From RFSX01 sp965248155 (lineage in GTDB: Bacteria; Bacteroidota; Bacteroidia; Chitinophagales; Saprospiraceae), in assembly GCA_965248155.1 (NCBI GenBank), contig CBDFIO010000002.1:1302001-1366000 (forward strand): 64,000 bases of DNA, given 5' to 3'. A model generated the notes under the pieces. The model did not search any database and was not told where the DNA came from. It was given only the letters and a program-made list of their open reading frames with translations. A program made the translations under genes and the position numbers. The stretch's first letter is position 1; the number at the start of each line of letters is the position of its first letter. Below are positions 47,481 to 57,731 of the stretch, in pieces.

Positions 47481-47509
47481 GTCCTGCTTCCAAGAAGCAG
47501 GGCTTTTTT
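47481..47509. terminator. Rho-independent terminator between converging genes
   Basis: GTCCTGCTTC (47481-47490) pairs with GAAGCAGGGC (47494-47503), with a 3-bp loop, followed by six T at 47504-47509. It ends the symporter transcript; the minus-strand side lacks a clear T-run. Confidence 0.88.
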
Positions 47510-47516
47510 ATGCTCC

Positions 47517-48857
47517 TTAATACTCAAGCCTTTCTACTATGAATCTTCCAATTTTTCGTCCTTGAACAACTCCTATATCAATAGCTGGTCGATAATGGAT
47601 ACCTCCATACAGGCGGCTTACTGCAGCTTCTTCAGAAGCTTGAATAAATGATTCAAAACTCCTGACTGGCAAGCCATACTCTAGTTCAACTGTATCATCG
47701 AACTCAAAGTTGTCACCAAAAATAGAAGTAAGCATTATCGCCGCAGCTGAAGAGATTACACTGTGTCCGCTCGTATATTCTGGGAACGGAGGGGTCTGAA
47801 GTGCAGGCAACCAGTCCGGGTCGATATGTTCGTTTATAACCGTTTCCGGTCTTACAAGATTACTGCGATATTTTTCATCCCAACAAGATATGAACCCATC
47901 TGCTAAAACAATAGAAGTTAATGCATAAGCCATGCTGGACTTGGCAAAATCTGCACTATCTTTTTCACAAGCAATCTTTGTGATTCCTATCCAATGGCCA
48001 CCAGGAGTAATTTTTTTAGTTGCAAACATCATATGCCCCTGAAGGTTCATTACAAATGGATTGCAATCCCAGAAGCTTGCGATCTCCTTTTGTTCTTCAT
48101 CAGCATTATTTACAACTTCATAAACCTCTATCAGTTCTTTATAGAAAGTCGAATTCTTATTCAAGTCAAATTCGGTTGGAAGATCCGGGGTAAACTGATT
48201 GGAGGAGTCTAAAACAAAAGTTCTTATTTCTCGCCAATGAGGTTCGATTCCTTCCATGTATGAAGGAGGAGTAGGTTTCCAAGTTGCTTCATCATCTTGT
48301 ATGGTATATTTTGGATAACTTCTAGTTTGCTTGTATAAATCTTTGTCCGCCCATGCCAAAATATGCTCAGCCATTAATTTTCCATAGTCAAGAGAAGCAT
48401 TCATTTTCTTAGACGAGATATTATTGCTCTTTATTTTGATAAGTTGATTTTCAACAAACACATCCATTTTATCAGTTGAAAAGATTAAAGCTTTTGCTAC
48501 CGTGTTGAAAGCTTCCAAAGCAGCAACTTCTGGTACAATTAAGGTGCTATCAATATCTGTTTGAAGCATGCTAAGATCATGGAGTTGAGATGCAAGTCCT
48601 TTATGGTTGTCATCGAATCGAGAAATTACTTCATAGGCTGCAATATTTGGATAAGCATAGATTCTAGAAGCCACCGGAGGTGAGAAAATATCATGGACAA
48701 TTATATCGCTAAGATTTTTGACCGATTCATGCAAAAATTGTGGAGACAAAGTAATACTCTGATCTTTGACATCACTATCACACGAAGAAAGATTAATTGT
48801 AATTAGAAAGACTAAAATCAATTTGAAATATGGCCATATTGTTATTAAATTCATCAT
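47517..48857 (-). CDS. Vanadium-dependent haloperoxidase / PAP2-family protein
   Basis: This 446-residue protein has a lipoprotein-type start (LVFLITINLSSCDSDVKDQ). Its PAP2/haloperoxidase fold carries the three acid-phosphatase motifs: EKYRSNLVRPETVI (Lys/Arg), PFPEYTSGHSVISSAAA (Ser-Gly-His) and SRLYGGIHYRPAIDIG (Arg, His). Bacteroidota members cluster with SusC/SusD genes or stand alone and may be phosphatases or haloperoxidases; the sequence does not decide which. It is exported and membrane-anchored if the lipobox is real. Confidence 0.88.
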   Translation of the reverse strand: MMNLITIWPYFKLILVFLITINLSSCDSDVKDQSITLSPQFLHESVKNLSDIIVHDIFSPPVASRIYAYPNIAAYEVISRFDDNHKGLASQLHDLSMLQTDIDSTLIVPEVAALEAFNTVAKALIFSTDKMDVFVENQLIKIKSNNISSKKMNASLDYGKLMAEHILAWADKDLYKQTRSYPKYTIQDDEATWKPTPPSYMEGIEPHWREIRTFVLDSSNQFTPDLPTEFDLNKNSTFYKELIEVYEVVNNADEEQKEIASFWDCNPFVMNLQGHMMFATKKITPGGHWIGITKIACEKDSADFAKSSMAYALTSIVLADGFISCWDEKYRSNLVRPETVINEHIDPDWLPALQTPPFPEYTSGHSVISSAAAIMLTSIFGDNFEFDDTVELEYGLPVRSFESFIQASEEAAVSRLYGGIHYRPAIDIGVVQGRKIGRFIVERLEY

Positions 48858-48936
48858 GTAAAATTAGATAAACAAAATCTCATAGAAGTCAAGATTAGTC
48901 TTAATTGTTAAATAAGCTCAAAAAATACTTCAATAT

Positions 48937-48945
48937 TATCTTTCG
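48937..48945 (+). promoter_or_regulatory. Candidate -7 box upstream of susC
   Basis: TATCTTTCG fits the TAnnTTTg family of Bacteroidota -7 boxes and would give a leader of about 170 nt before susC. No clear -33 box is seen. Confidence 0.3.
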
Positions 48946-49064
48946 GTAAATCACCAAATTGCAGAATTATATACTCGTTTAATGATTTTATCGTAATATG
49001 TTTATAAAAAATTAAGAAAACCTTAGGATATATTTTAGCTTATTTATTAAGTTAGCTTTTCAAA

Positions 49065-49081
49065 AGTGTATTTTGTACACT
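49065..49081. promoter_or_regulatory. Palindrome before susC
   Basis: AGTGTA-TTTTG-TACACT is a perfect inverted repeat of 6-bp arms, 42 bp before the susC start. It could be an operator or a short leader stem. Confidence 0.4.
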
Positions 49082-49122
49082 AATATATTTTACTATTATT
49101 TAACCAAACATGATAAAGCCGC

Positions 49123-52100
49123 ATGAAAAAACTATTCACGTTTTGCTTTGCTTTAGCCTTTGTAACTCTACTTACAACTGTTGGAAATTCTCAATCTAGA
49201 ATTTCAGGAGTTATTACAGATGCTGAAAATAATGAGCCTTTAATTGGAGCTAATGTTCTTATTAAGGGTTCTTCTACTGGAACCATAACAGATATCGATG
49301 GTTCCTATTCCTTAGATCTTGCTGCAGGCGAAGATGTTCTTGTTATTTCCTATGCTGGATATACTGACCAGGAAGTAACTGTTGGAGGCCAAACGGTCGT
49401 CAATATTAGTCTAAGCGCAGGAGCCCTTCTCGATGAAGTGGTTGTTACGGGCTATGGTACGCAAAAAGCCAAACAAGTAACAAGTTCCATTACAAGCGTT
49501 AAGGCTGAGGATTTTAATAAAGGAGCGATACAAGATGCCAGATTATTGGTACAAGGAAAAGTTCCTGGATTGAATATTACCCAGGTTGGGGGGGACCCTA
49601 ACGCCGCACCAGAGATTCGACTTAGAGGTGTAACTACTTTTGGTGCTAACGCATCTCCTTTAGTCGTTGTTGATGGTATTATTGGAGCTTCATTAGATAA
49701 TGTAGATCCTAACGATATTGCATCAATTGACGTCCTTAAGGATGGTTCAGCTGCCGCAATTTACGGTACTAGAGCTTCTTCAGGTGTAATACTTGTAACA
49801 ACTAAAAAAGGTGTTGCTGGTGAAACATCAGTAGAATACAATGTCTATGCATCTGTTGACCAAGTAGCTAAGACTCAATCTAATCTTTCAGCTTCTGAAT
49901 TTTCTTCAACTCCACTAGGTGTAGACGTTGGATCAAATACAGATTGGATAGATGAAGTAACAAGAGATGGATTTTCTCATGTACATAATCTATCTTTTTC
50001 TGGAGGCATTGGTGGTACTTCCTACAGAGCTTCTCTTAATTACAGAGATGTACAGTCTGTTGGTAGAAAAAGTGGTTTTAACCAGATTAATGGAAGACTA
50101 AATCTTTCTCAAAAGGCGCTTAATGACAAATTAACTTTTGATCTTGGTATATCTGCTACTCAGAAAAATGCTGAATTTGGTTTTAACGAGGCTTACAGAT
50201 ATGCAGTGCTTTATAATCCTACTGCACCAGTAACTTTTGATCCTGGAGCATCAAGTTATGATGCTGGATTAGATGCAAGATTTGGTGGATATTACCAAGC
50301 GATTAACTTCGATTATTTCAACCCGGTTGGAATTCTTGAACAAAGTACAAATGAAGGTGAATTAAAAGATATGATCATTTCCGGAAAAGCGACTTATGAT
50401 CTTACTGATAACTTATCAGTGAGTGCTTCAGTTTCTAAACAAAGAGAAAGCGATATTTTCGGAAGGTATTATGCGAAATCCGCATTCTGGAGAGGAGAAG
50501 GTCCAAATGGTTTGGCTGAAAGAAATACTGCTGATAGAGATTTTACTTTATTTGAAGCAACAGCTAATTATTCTAAAGACCTTTCTGGTGGTATAGAATT
50601 ACAAGGACTTCTTGGATATTCTTGGCAAGAGAGCAGAGATCAAGGATTCTCATTCAGTGCTGGAAATTTCATTTCTGATGATATATCATTTAACAATGCA
50701 GGTTTCGCCCTGGATATTGGAAATGGAATCGCAAGCATAGGAAGTTATAAAAATGAAAATAGAATTATCGGATACTTCGGTAGATTGAACTTGAACTTCA
50801 ATGATGATTTCTATATTACGGCTTCCCTGAGAAGAGATGGATCTTCAAGATTTGGTACTGATAACCAATGGGGTACATTCCCTGCAGTTAGTGCTGGTGT
50901 AAACATTACAAATCTTACAGATCTTGCTGGAGTAGATAACTTGAAGCTTAGAGTAGGATTTGGTGTCACAGGTGCAAATGCCCCTGAAGACAATTTAGAC
51001 TTACTTAGATTCGGTAGACAAGGAAGTTTCTTCTTTAATGGTGCATTCGTACCCGCTATTGGACCAAATACAAATGCAAATCCTGATTTGAAGTGGGAGG
51101 TGAAAAAAGAATTAAATGCTGGTCTTGACTTTGCATTTGCTGATTATGCTTTTACTGGTAGTCTTGATTATTACAGTCGTACAACAACTGACTTAATCTT
51201 TAATGTACCTGTACCTGTTCCACCTAATACTGCTGACAGAACTTGGGCAAACCTTGAAGACGTTGAACTTAAAAATTCAGGAGTTGAATTAACATTATCA
51301 TATAACCATTCTGGAACAGGTGGTTTCGCATGGAGTCCTACTTTGACTTTTGGGTCTTATAAGACTTCTTTAGACCAGATTGACAATCCAGATGCTACAT
51401 TCCAATTTTTCCAAACTGGTGGACAATTTTTTGATGAAGCTTCATCTCCAGGTGCACCGGGTTTGAATAACAACCCAACTGTAGTTGTACAGGCTAATGA
51501 GCCTTTGGGCCAATTCTGGGGACCAAAAGTATTAGATGTTGGTGCTGACGGTTTATGGATTTATGAGGATGTTGACGGAGACGGTGTAGGAACTGTAGAT
51601 GACAGACAAGTAATTGGTAACGGTCTTCCTGATTTTTCCCTCGGACTAGTGAATAGCTTTACTTTTGGCAACACAGATTTCAGTTTCTTCTTAAGAGGAG
51701 ACTTCGGTCATGAGTTAGCTAATATGTGGAGAGTATTTTATGAATATGAAGAAAATCCAAGATCTAGCATTGAAAACATCATCAAAACTGATCTTTATGT
51801 TGATGGTTTAAAAGAACAGCCACAATTTAATAGTTATCATATTGAAGATGCATCTTATATAGCTTTAGATAATGTCACTTTAGGTCATACATTAGATTTG
51901 CCGGACAATAGTGCATTTTCTAACATACGTGTATATATTAATGCAAGAAACTTGGCTTACTTTACAAGTTATACTGGAGTTGATCCAGCTGTTAGATATG
52001 GTGATCCTGGATCTTCCGATAATGGAAATTCACCGGGAAGACAATTTAACCCTAGCCCATTGGCTCCGGGGATTAACAGAAGAAATGATTATTTCAGAAC

Positions 52101-52137
52101 AAGACAATTTTCAGTTGGAGCAAACCTAGGTTTCTAA
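49123..52137 (+). CDS. SusC/RagA-type TonB-linked outer-membrane transporter
   Basis: This 1004-residue protein has a signal peptide (MKKLFTFCFALAFVTLLTTV). A carboxypeptidase-regulatory-like domain is at about 26-105 (RISGVITDAENNEPLIGANV). The SusC motif is GALLDEVVVTGYGTQKAKQV. The plug is at about 120-230 (LVQGKVPGLNITQVGGDPNA, KDGSAAAIYGTRASSGVILV). The barrel ends FSVGANLGF. It works with the next gene product (SusD), taking up a glycan or protein ligand by TonB. No glycoside hydrolase, sulfatase or protease is nearby, so the substrate cannot be read from context. Confidence 0.96.
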   Translation: MKKLFTFCFALAFVTLLTTVGNSQSRISGVITDAENNEPLIGANVLIKGSSTGTITDIDGSYSLDLAAGEDVLVISYAGYTDQEVTVGGQTVVNISLSAGALLDEVVVTGYGTQKAKQVTSSITSVKAEDFNKGAIQDARLLVQGKVPGLNITQVGGDPNAAPEIRLRGVTTFGANASPLVVVDGIIGASLDNVDPNDIASIDVLKDGSAAAIYGTRASSGVILVTTKKGVAGETSVEYNVYASVDQVAKTQSNLSASEFSSTPLGVDVGSNTDWIDEVTRDGFSHVHNLSFSGGIGGTSYRASLNYRDVQSVGRKSGFNQINGRLNLSQKALNDKLTFDLGISATQKNAEFGFNEAYRYAVLYNPTAPVTFDPGASSYDAGLDARFGGYYQAINFDYFNPVGILEQSTNEGELKDMIISGKATYDLTDNLSVSASVSKQRESDIFGRYYAKSAFWRGEGPNGLAERNTADRDFTLFEATANYSKDLSGGIELQGLLGYSWQESRDQGFSFSAGNFISDDISFNNAGFALDIGNGIASIGSYKNENRIIGYFGRLNLNFNDDFYITASLRRDGSSRFGTDNQWGTFPAVSAGVNITNLTDLAGVDNLKLRVGFGVTGANAPEDNLDLLRFGRQGSFFFNGAFVPAIGPNTNANPDLKWEVKKELNAGLDFAFADYAFTGSLDYYSRTTTDLIFNVPVPVPPNTADRTWANLEDVELKNSGVELTLSYNHSGTGGFAWSPTLTFGSYKTSLDQIDNPDATFQFFQTGGQFFDEASSPGAPGLNNNPTVVVQANEPLGQFWGPKVLDVGADGLWIYEDVDGDGVGTVDDRQVIGNGLPDFSLGLVNSFTFGNTDFSFFLRGDFGHELANMWRVFYEYEENPRSSIENIIKTDLYVDGLKEQPQFNSYHIEDASYIALDNVTLGHTLDLPDNSAFSNIRVYINARNLAYFTSYTGVDPAVRYGDPGSSDNGNSPGRQFNPSPLAPGINRRNDYFRTRQFSVGANLGF

Positions 52138-52165
52138 TCCAGTTGATTATTTAAAAAATATAAAA

Positions 52166-53725
52166 ATGAACATGAAAAGTTTAATTAAATTAAGTTTTGT
52201 TCTCATCTTGATTTTAGGAATGAATCAATCGTGTACAGACCTGGAAACGGAAGTTTTCAGTGAACTGACTTCTGATAATTTCCCACAAACAGATGAGCAA
52301 TTTGTTGCTGCATTAGGAGCAACATACTCTACTCTAACTAATGCTGGATCTCACAACAGTTATTGGTCCAACCAAGCTGTTTCATCAGACGAAGTTATGA
52401 TTCCTCAAAGAGGACCTGACTGGTTTGATGGTGGTTACTGGTTAAGATTACACAGACACGAACAAATCCCAACAGACGATGTTCACAGAAATGGTTGGAA
52501 CACACTATATGGTGGTATTAATAACTGCAATCGTGTTATTGAATTATTTGAAGGCCTTGTTGCAGATGGTAGTGTTACTCAAGAAGTTGCCGGAGCATTT
52601 ATTTCTGAATTGAAAGTTCTAAGAGCTTACCAATATTGGTGGTTGCTAGATCAATATGGAAATATTCCTGTTGTAACAAAATTTTCAGGTGGTGAAGCTA
52701 ACCCATCTACGATGTCAAGAAGCGAAGTTTTTAACTGGTTAGAAGGTGAATTAAACGCCAATGTGCCATTACTTACTCAAGCTAAGGATGGAACTACATA
52801 TGGAAGATTCAACTATTGGGCAGGTAAAGCTTTACAATCCAGATTGTATTTAAATGCTGAAGTTTATACTGGAACTGCTAGATGGGCTGATGCCGCGGCT
52901 GCTGCTGATGAAGTAATCAATTCTGGATTATACTCTCTTGAAAGCAATTACTTCACAAACTTCAATGTTGACAATGGTGGTTCTGCAGAAAATATTTTTG
53001 TTGTCCCTTATGACAAAACACAAAATTGCTGTTTCCAATTAGCGTGGATGACTTTACACTATAGTTCTGACCAAACATTTGGATTAGGAGCTCAGCCTTG
53101 GAATGGTTACTGTGCATTAGAAGAATTTTATAATTCTTATGATGATAATGACCTAAGAAAAGGAAAATTTGGAGATCAAAAAACCAGAGGTAACTTTATT
53201 GCAGGTCCTCAGTTTGAATCTGACGGTGCAACTAGAATTTCAGATTCCAGTGCTGAAGGAACTGACCCTGATGGAGCTGAGATATCATTTACCCCAGCCA
53301 TTAACGAACATTTTCCTAACTGTTTAAGACAAGCAGGAGTTAGAGTTGGAAAATATGAGTTTGGTGCAGGAACAAATGGTACTCTTGATAATGACTTTGT
53401 TTTAATCAGATATGCTGAAATGTTATTAAACAAAGCAGAAGCTGAATTATGGCAGGGAAGTCAGTCAGGTCTTGCGCTTGTAAATATGGTTAGAGAAAGA
53501 GCTGGAATGGATGCATTCACAGATTTAACAGCTGATAACATATTGGCTGAAAGAGGAAGAGAATGTTTCTATGAAGGACTTAGAAGAACTGACTTAATCA
53601 GACATGGTCAGTGGGGGAATGAATGGGATTTCAAACCAGCTTCAGGTCCAGACAAAGAATTGATGCCAATTCCACAAGATGCTTTAAATTCTAATCCATC
53701 TTTAACACAAAATGCCGGATATTAA
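52166..53725 (+). CDS. SusD/RagB-family ligand-binding lipoprotein
   Basis: This 519-residue protein has a lipoprotein signal (LILGMNQSC, Cys about 23). SusD landmarks are FISELKVLRAYQYWWLLDQY then GNIPVVTKF, and RSEVFNWLEGELN (TPR-like helices). The C-terminal YEGLRRTDLIRHGQWGNEW is the RagB signature. It caps the SusC barrel at the surface. It lies 28 bp after susC and is followed by a hairpin. Confidence 0.95.
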   Translation: MNMKSLIKLSFVLILILGMNQSCTDLETEVFSELTSDNFPQTDEQFVAALGATYSTLTNAGSHNSYWSNQAVSSDEVMIPQRGPDWFDGGYWLRLHRHEQIPTDDVHRNGWNTLYGGINNCNRVIELFEGLVADGSVTQEVAGAFISELKVLRAYQYWWLLDQYGNIPVVTKFSGGEANPSTMSRSEVFNWLEGELNANVPLLTQAKDGTTYGRFNYWAGKALQSRLYLNAEVYTGTARWADAAAAADEVINSGLYSLESNYFTNFNVDNGGSAENIFVVPYDKTQNCCFQLAWMTLHYSSDQTFGLGAQPWNGYCALEEFYNSYDDNDLRKGKFGDQKTRGNFIAGPQFESDGATRISDSSAEGTDPDGAEISFTPAINEHFPNCLRQAGVRVGKYEFGAGTNGTLDNDFVLIRYAEMLLNKAEAELWQGSQSGLALVNMVRERAGMDAFTDLTADNILAERGRECFYEGLRRTDLIRHGQWGNEWDFKPASGPDKELMPIPQDALNSNPSLTQNAGY

Positions 53726-53751
53726 TAGATCGCATCTTATTTAAAATATCT

Positions 53752-53787
53752 AGAAAGCAAGTAAGTAATTTACTTGCTTTCTTTTTT
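53752..53787 (+). terminator. Rho-independent terminator after susD
   Basis: AGAAAGCAAGTAA (53752-53764) pairs with TTACTTGCTTTCT (53770-53782), loop GTAAT, then a T-run to 53787. It likely attenuates expression of the downstream lipoprotein genes relative to susCD. Confidence 0.9.
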
Positions 53788-53823
53788 GTTGCTCATTACA
53801 TTTACATCCCATTCATATATTAA

Positions 53824-56800
53824 ATGCATAAAAAACTATACACCTATATTATTTGCATTTTATTTTTATCTGCTTGTAAGTCTCCAGTTGATAACTTAAG
53901 TCTGTTTTCATTACTGGATAACGATACAATAGGAATTGATTTCATTAACCAATTGGATTATACAGAAGAACTCAATACCTATACATTCAGGAATTTTTAC
54001 AACGGTGGAGGAGTAGCATTAGGGGATATCAATAATGATGGTCTTATTGATATATTCCTTTCCGGAAATCTAGTCAATAATAAACTTTATCTCAACAAAG
54101 GAAATTGGATTTTTGAGGATATAAGTAAAATGGCTGGAATCGAAAGCGAAGGAGCATGGTCAATGGGTGCTTCAATGGCAGATATTAATGGTGATGGATT
54201 ACTCGATATCTATGTTTGTAAATCAGGACCTCCCGAAGGTCCGAATAGGAATAATTCCCTTTATATCAATCAGGGAAATCTAAGTTTCACAGATAAATCA
54301 CATGAATTTAAGGTTGCAGATGAGGGCTTATCAACACACGCTGCTTTCTTTGATTATGATAAAGATGGAGATTTGGATTTTTATCTTCTTAATAACTCAA
54401 TTAAGTCTGTCGGAGCTTATGATTTTAGACCCGGACAAAGAGATAAACCTGATAGCTTAGGTGGAAATAAGTTATATCGAAATGATGGAGATTATTTCAC
54501 TGATGTCAGTCATGAGGCAGGAATTTTTACCAGTGCCATCGGATTTGGATTAGGAGTAACTGTTGGAGATTTGGATCAGGATGGATGGCAAGACATGTAT
54601 ATATCGAATGACTATTTTGAAAAAGACTATTTATATCTCAATAATCGAGACGGAACATTTAGTGAATCTCTGGAAGATCACATCAGGGAAATAAGTTTAA
54701 GTTCAATGGGTGCAGATATGGCTGATCTTAACAATGATTCCTATCCGGAAATATTTGTTACAGATATGTTACCTTCTACAGATGCCAGAATAAAAACAAA
54801 AACAACTTTTGACAGTTGGGACAAATATGAAGTTCAATTGAAAAATGGCTACTATCGACAATTTACCAGAAATGCCCTTCAACTAAACAATGGTGACGGA
54901 AGTTTTTCAGAAGTCTCAAGAATGGCCGGTGTTGAAGCCACTGACTGGAGTTGGGGCGCCTTGATATTCGATATGGATAACAATGGACTAAAAGACATTT
55001 TTGTCGCAAACGGTATTTATAAAGATCTAATCGATCAGGATTACATAAACTTTATAGGTGATCCTAAAACTGTACGAGAAATTTTGAAAAGAGAGAATAA
55101 GGTTATTAAACGATTGATCGATTCTATTCCATCTGAACCAATTGCAAACTGTGCATTTGAGAATAAGGGTAAAATGAGCTTTGTAGATAAAGCCGAAACA
55201 TGGGGACTTGGAAAACCCAGTTTTTCTAATGGATCTGCTTACGGAGATATAGATAATGATGGAGATTTGGATTTGGTAGTTAATAATGTTAACATGCCTC
55301 CATTTATATATAAAAGTAATGCGACGCAATTATTTCCTGAGCATCATTATATATCATTAAGTCTTGTAGGTTCGAAAAAAAACACATCCGCTTTTGGAGC
55401 AAAAGTCAGATTGTATATTGGCGATCAACTATTGTATCAAGAACAGATGCCCATGCGTAGTTACCAATCTACAACGGATAGCAGAATACATTTTGGAATA
55501 GGGAATAATCAATCTATTGATAGCATTGTAATCACCTGGCCAGATTTATTTCAGACCAAATTAAGCTCCGTTCCAATTGATACAACAATCGAAATTGTAT
55601 ATGAAAATTCTGTAAGAACTCTCGTTCAGAATAATTTTACTAATTCACCGGCAAATCTAAAATTTGATTATCCTGAATCTGATCTTGGGTTAAACTATAG
55701 ACATATAGAAAATGACTTTATTGATTTTGATCGGGACAGAATGATTCCCCATATGCTATCCAATGAAGGTCCATGTAGTTGTATCGGAGATATTAATAAT
55801 GACGGGAAGCCTGATATTTATCTTGGAGGATCTAAAGACCATCCGGGATCAATCTACATGCAGACTGCAAATGGATTTATTAAAAAGAAGAGTTCGGTTA
55901 TCTATAGAGATAAAATTTCAGAAGACACGGACTGCAGATTCTTTGATGCAGATAATGATGGATTTCTTGATCTATATGTTTGCAGTGGTGGAAATGAATT
56001 TCCATCAACCTCCTCGGCACTATTAGATAGATTATACATCAATGATAAAGAAGGAAACTTTAAAAAATCTAATCAATTATTACCTATTCCAAAATACATT
56101 TCAAGTGCTTGTGTTCGTCCAAGTGATATTGATAAAGATGGAGACTTAGATTTGTTTGTTGGCTCAAGGTTAAATCCTTTTGCCTATGGAACATTACCTG
56201 ACTCCTATCTTTTAATAAATGACGGATCTGGAAATTTTACAAACTCCAATATCACTCTTGCAAGCACGTTGAAGAAATTAGGGATGGTTAAAGATGCTAT
56301 ATGGTCTGATATTGATAATGATAATGACGATGATCTTTTAATAATTGGCGAATGGATGTCTATTAAATGTTTTGTAAATGAAAGCGGGAAACTTGTCGAT
56401 AAAACATCGATTAATCTGCCACAAAATATTAACGGACTTTGGAATTGTATCGCATCGTTGGACATATATAATGATGGCTTTCCTGATTTTGTTGTAGGTA
56501 ATCTCGGATTGAATTCAAGAATATCTGCAAGCCCGGATAAGCCAGCATCGATGTATGTCAATGACTTTGACAGAAATGGAACCATTGAACAAATTATTTG
56601 CACTTACAATGAAGATGAGTCCTATCCTATTAACCTAAGACAAGATCTGGTAATGCAAATCCCTCAGCTAAAGAATAAGTATTTGAAATTTAAAAATTAT
56701 AAAGAACAAACCATCAATGATATATTCAATCAAGAACAAGTGAATGAATCTATTAATCATACTATTAATAACCTGCAAAGCAGTTTATTAATCAATAATG

Positions 56801-57153
56801 GAGATGGGACATTTGAAATTAAAGCCTTAGATGAAAAAGCTCAGGTATCTCCAATTTATGCGATAGAATGTGCGGATTATGATAAAGATGGAATGGATGA
56901 TATTGTTATAGGAGGAAACTTTTATAAATCTAAACCGGAAATAGGTATCTATGATGCCAGTTATGGTCTCTATTTTAGTGGTCAAAAAGAAGAGCTTCCT
57001 AAGGTCTTGGATTCTAAAAAATCCGGAATAAAAATTAAAGGAGAAATACGCCAGATCAATAAAATAAACTTAGGAGTTAAGGAATATATCTTATTCGTAA
57101 AGAACGATGAAAAGATAGAAATTTTGGAAAATAAATCACACTACAATCAATGA
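53824..57153 (+). CDS. VCBS/FG-GAP and ASPIC/UnbV lipoprotein (CRTAC1-like) 1
   Basis: This 1109-residue protein has a lipobox (ICILFLSACKSPVD). Repeats of calcium-binding FG-GAP/VCBS blades fall in two halves (about 55-480 and 600-1050): DINNDGLIDIFLSGNLVNNK, DINGDGLLDIYVCKSGPPEG, DYDKDGDLDFYLLNNS, DLDQDGWQDMY and DIDNDGDLDLVVNNVNMPPF. An ASPIC/UnbV domain lies between (about 520-590): GDQLLYQEQMPMRSYQSTTD and RIHFGIGNNQSIDSIVITWP. Such proteins are large surface lipoproteins, often placed after SusCD. The gene ends with a 4-bp overlap onto the next. Role: presumably binding or presenting the SusCD ligand. Confidence 0.92.
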   Translation: MHKKLYTYIICILFLSACKSPVDNLSLFSLLDNDTIGIDFINQLDYTEELNTYTFRNFYNGGGVALGDINNDGLIDIFLSGNLVNNKLYLNKGNWIFEDISKMAGIESEGAWSMGASMADINGDGLLDIYVCKSGPPEGPNRNNSLYINQGNLSFTDKSHEFKVADEGLSTHAAFFDYDKDGDLDFYLLNNSIKSVGAYDFRPGQRDKPDSLGGNKLYRNDGDYFTDVSHEAGIFTSAIGFGLGVTVGDLDQDGWQDMYISNDYFEKDYLYLNNRDGTFSESLEDHIREISLSSMGADMADLNNDSYPEIFVTDMLPSTDARIKTKTTFDSWDKYEVQLKNGYYRQFTRNALQLNNGDGSFSEVSRMAGVEATDWSWGALIFDMDNNGLKDIFVANGIYKDLIDQDYINFIGDPKTVREILKRENKVIKRLIDSIPSEPIANCAFENKGKMSFVDKAETWGLGKPSFSNGSAYGDIDNDGDLDLVVNNVNMPPFIYKSNATQLFPEHHYISLSLVGSKKNTSAFGAKVRLYIGDQLLYQEQMPMRSYQSTTDSRIHFGIGNNQSIDSIVITWPDLFQTKLSSVPIDTTIEIVYENSVRTLVQNNFTNSPANLKFDYPESDLGLNYRHIENDFIDFDRDRMIPHMLSNEGPCSCIGDINNDGKPDIYLGGSKDHPGSIYMQTANGFIKKKSSVIYRDKISEDTDCRFFDADNDGFLDLYVCSGGNEFPSTSSALLDRLYINDKEGNFKKSNQLLPIPKYISSACVRPSDIDKDGDLDLFVGSRLNPFAYGTLPDSYLLINDGSGNFTNSNITLASTLKKLGMVKDAIWSDIDNDNDDDLLIIGEWMSIKCFVNESGKLVDKTSINLPQNINGLWNCIASLDIYNDGFPDFVVGNLGLNSRISASPDKPASMYVNDFDRNGTIEQIICTYNEDESYPINLRQDLVMQIPQLKNKYLKFKNYKEQTINDIFNQEQVNESINHTINNLQSSLLINNGDGTFEIKALDEKAQVSPIYAIECADYDKDGMDDIVIGGNFYKSKPEIGIYDASYGLYFSGQKEELPKVLDSKKSGIKIKGEIRQINKINLGVKEYILFVKNDEKIEILENKSHYNQ

Positions 57154-57731
57154 AAGGATATTATATAATATTAATTGTATTACTATTTACTGCATGTTCA
57201 GAATATGACTATTATACAGATATTGAAGAACAGTTGAACAGTGGAACCAGAAATGATAGCCTTTTCCTTGGCTATTATTTTGGTATGGATCGGCAGGATT
57301 TTTTTGATTACTCCTGGGAATTGAATCGAAATAAAATGGCAAAGCAAGGTCAATTTAATCAGTCTATTCAATACACAATCTATGACAAAGATCTTGAAGT
57401 CCAAATGAACTTTTATCCGCATTTCGATAGTGAACAAAAAATAAGTAACATGCCTGTAGTTTATGTTTATCCTGCATGGGCACCATGGGGAAAAAAAATT
57501 TGGAGTGACAAGCTAATACTACACGTAAGAGATCTTCTTGAAAAAAGAGATAATGTGAAATTCAATTTGATTCAAGACATAAATGGCACTTTTGGTTTTG
57601 TAAATATCACAGGTAACAAACGAACGATAATAACTGTTCGTGATGACCAAAAAGTCAATGTAATGCACACCGACTTGACAAGTCTTGATAACCCCTTAGA
57701 TAGTTTAGTCTTCAATAAGAAATATGAATAA
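57150..57731 (+). CDS. Hypothetical lipoprotein
   Basis: This 193-residue protein has a lipoprotein signal (IILIVLLFTACSEYDYYT) followed by a compact alpha/beta body (GYYFGMDRQDFFDYSWELNR, YVYPAWAPWGKKIWSDKLIL). No domain is recognised. It overlaps the giant lipoproteins on both sides (4 bp and 8 bp), so it is translationally coupled to them. A periplasm- or surface-facing partner is likely. Confidence 0.75.
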   Translation: MKGYYIILIVLLFTACSEYDYYTDIEEQLNSGTRNDSLFLGYYFGMDRQDFFDYSWELNRNKMAKQGQFNQSIQYTIYDKDLEVQMNFYPHFDSEQKISNMPVVYVYPAWAPWGKKIWSDKLILHVRDLLEKRDNVKFNLIQDINGTFGFVNITGNKRTIITVRDDQKVNVMHTDLTSLDNPLDSLVFNKKYE

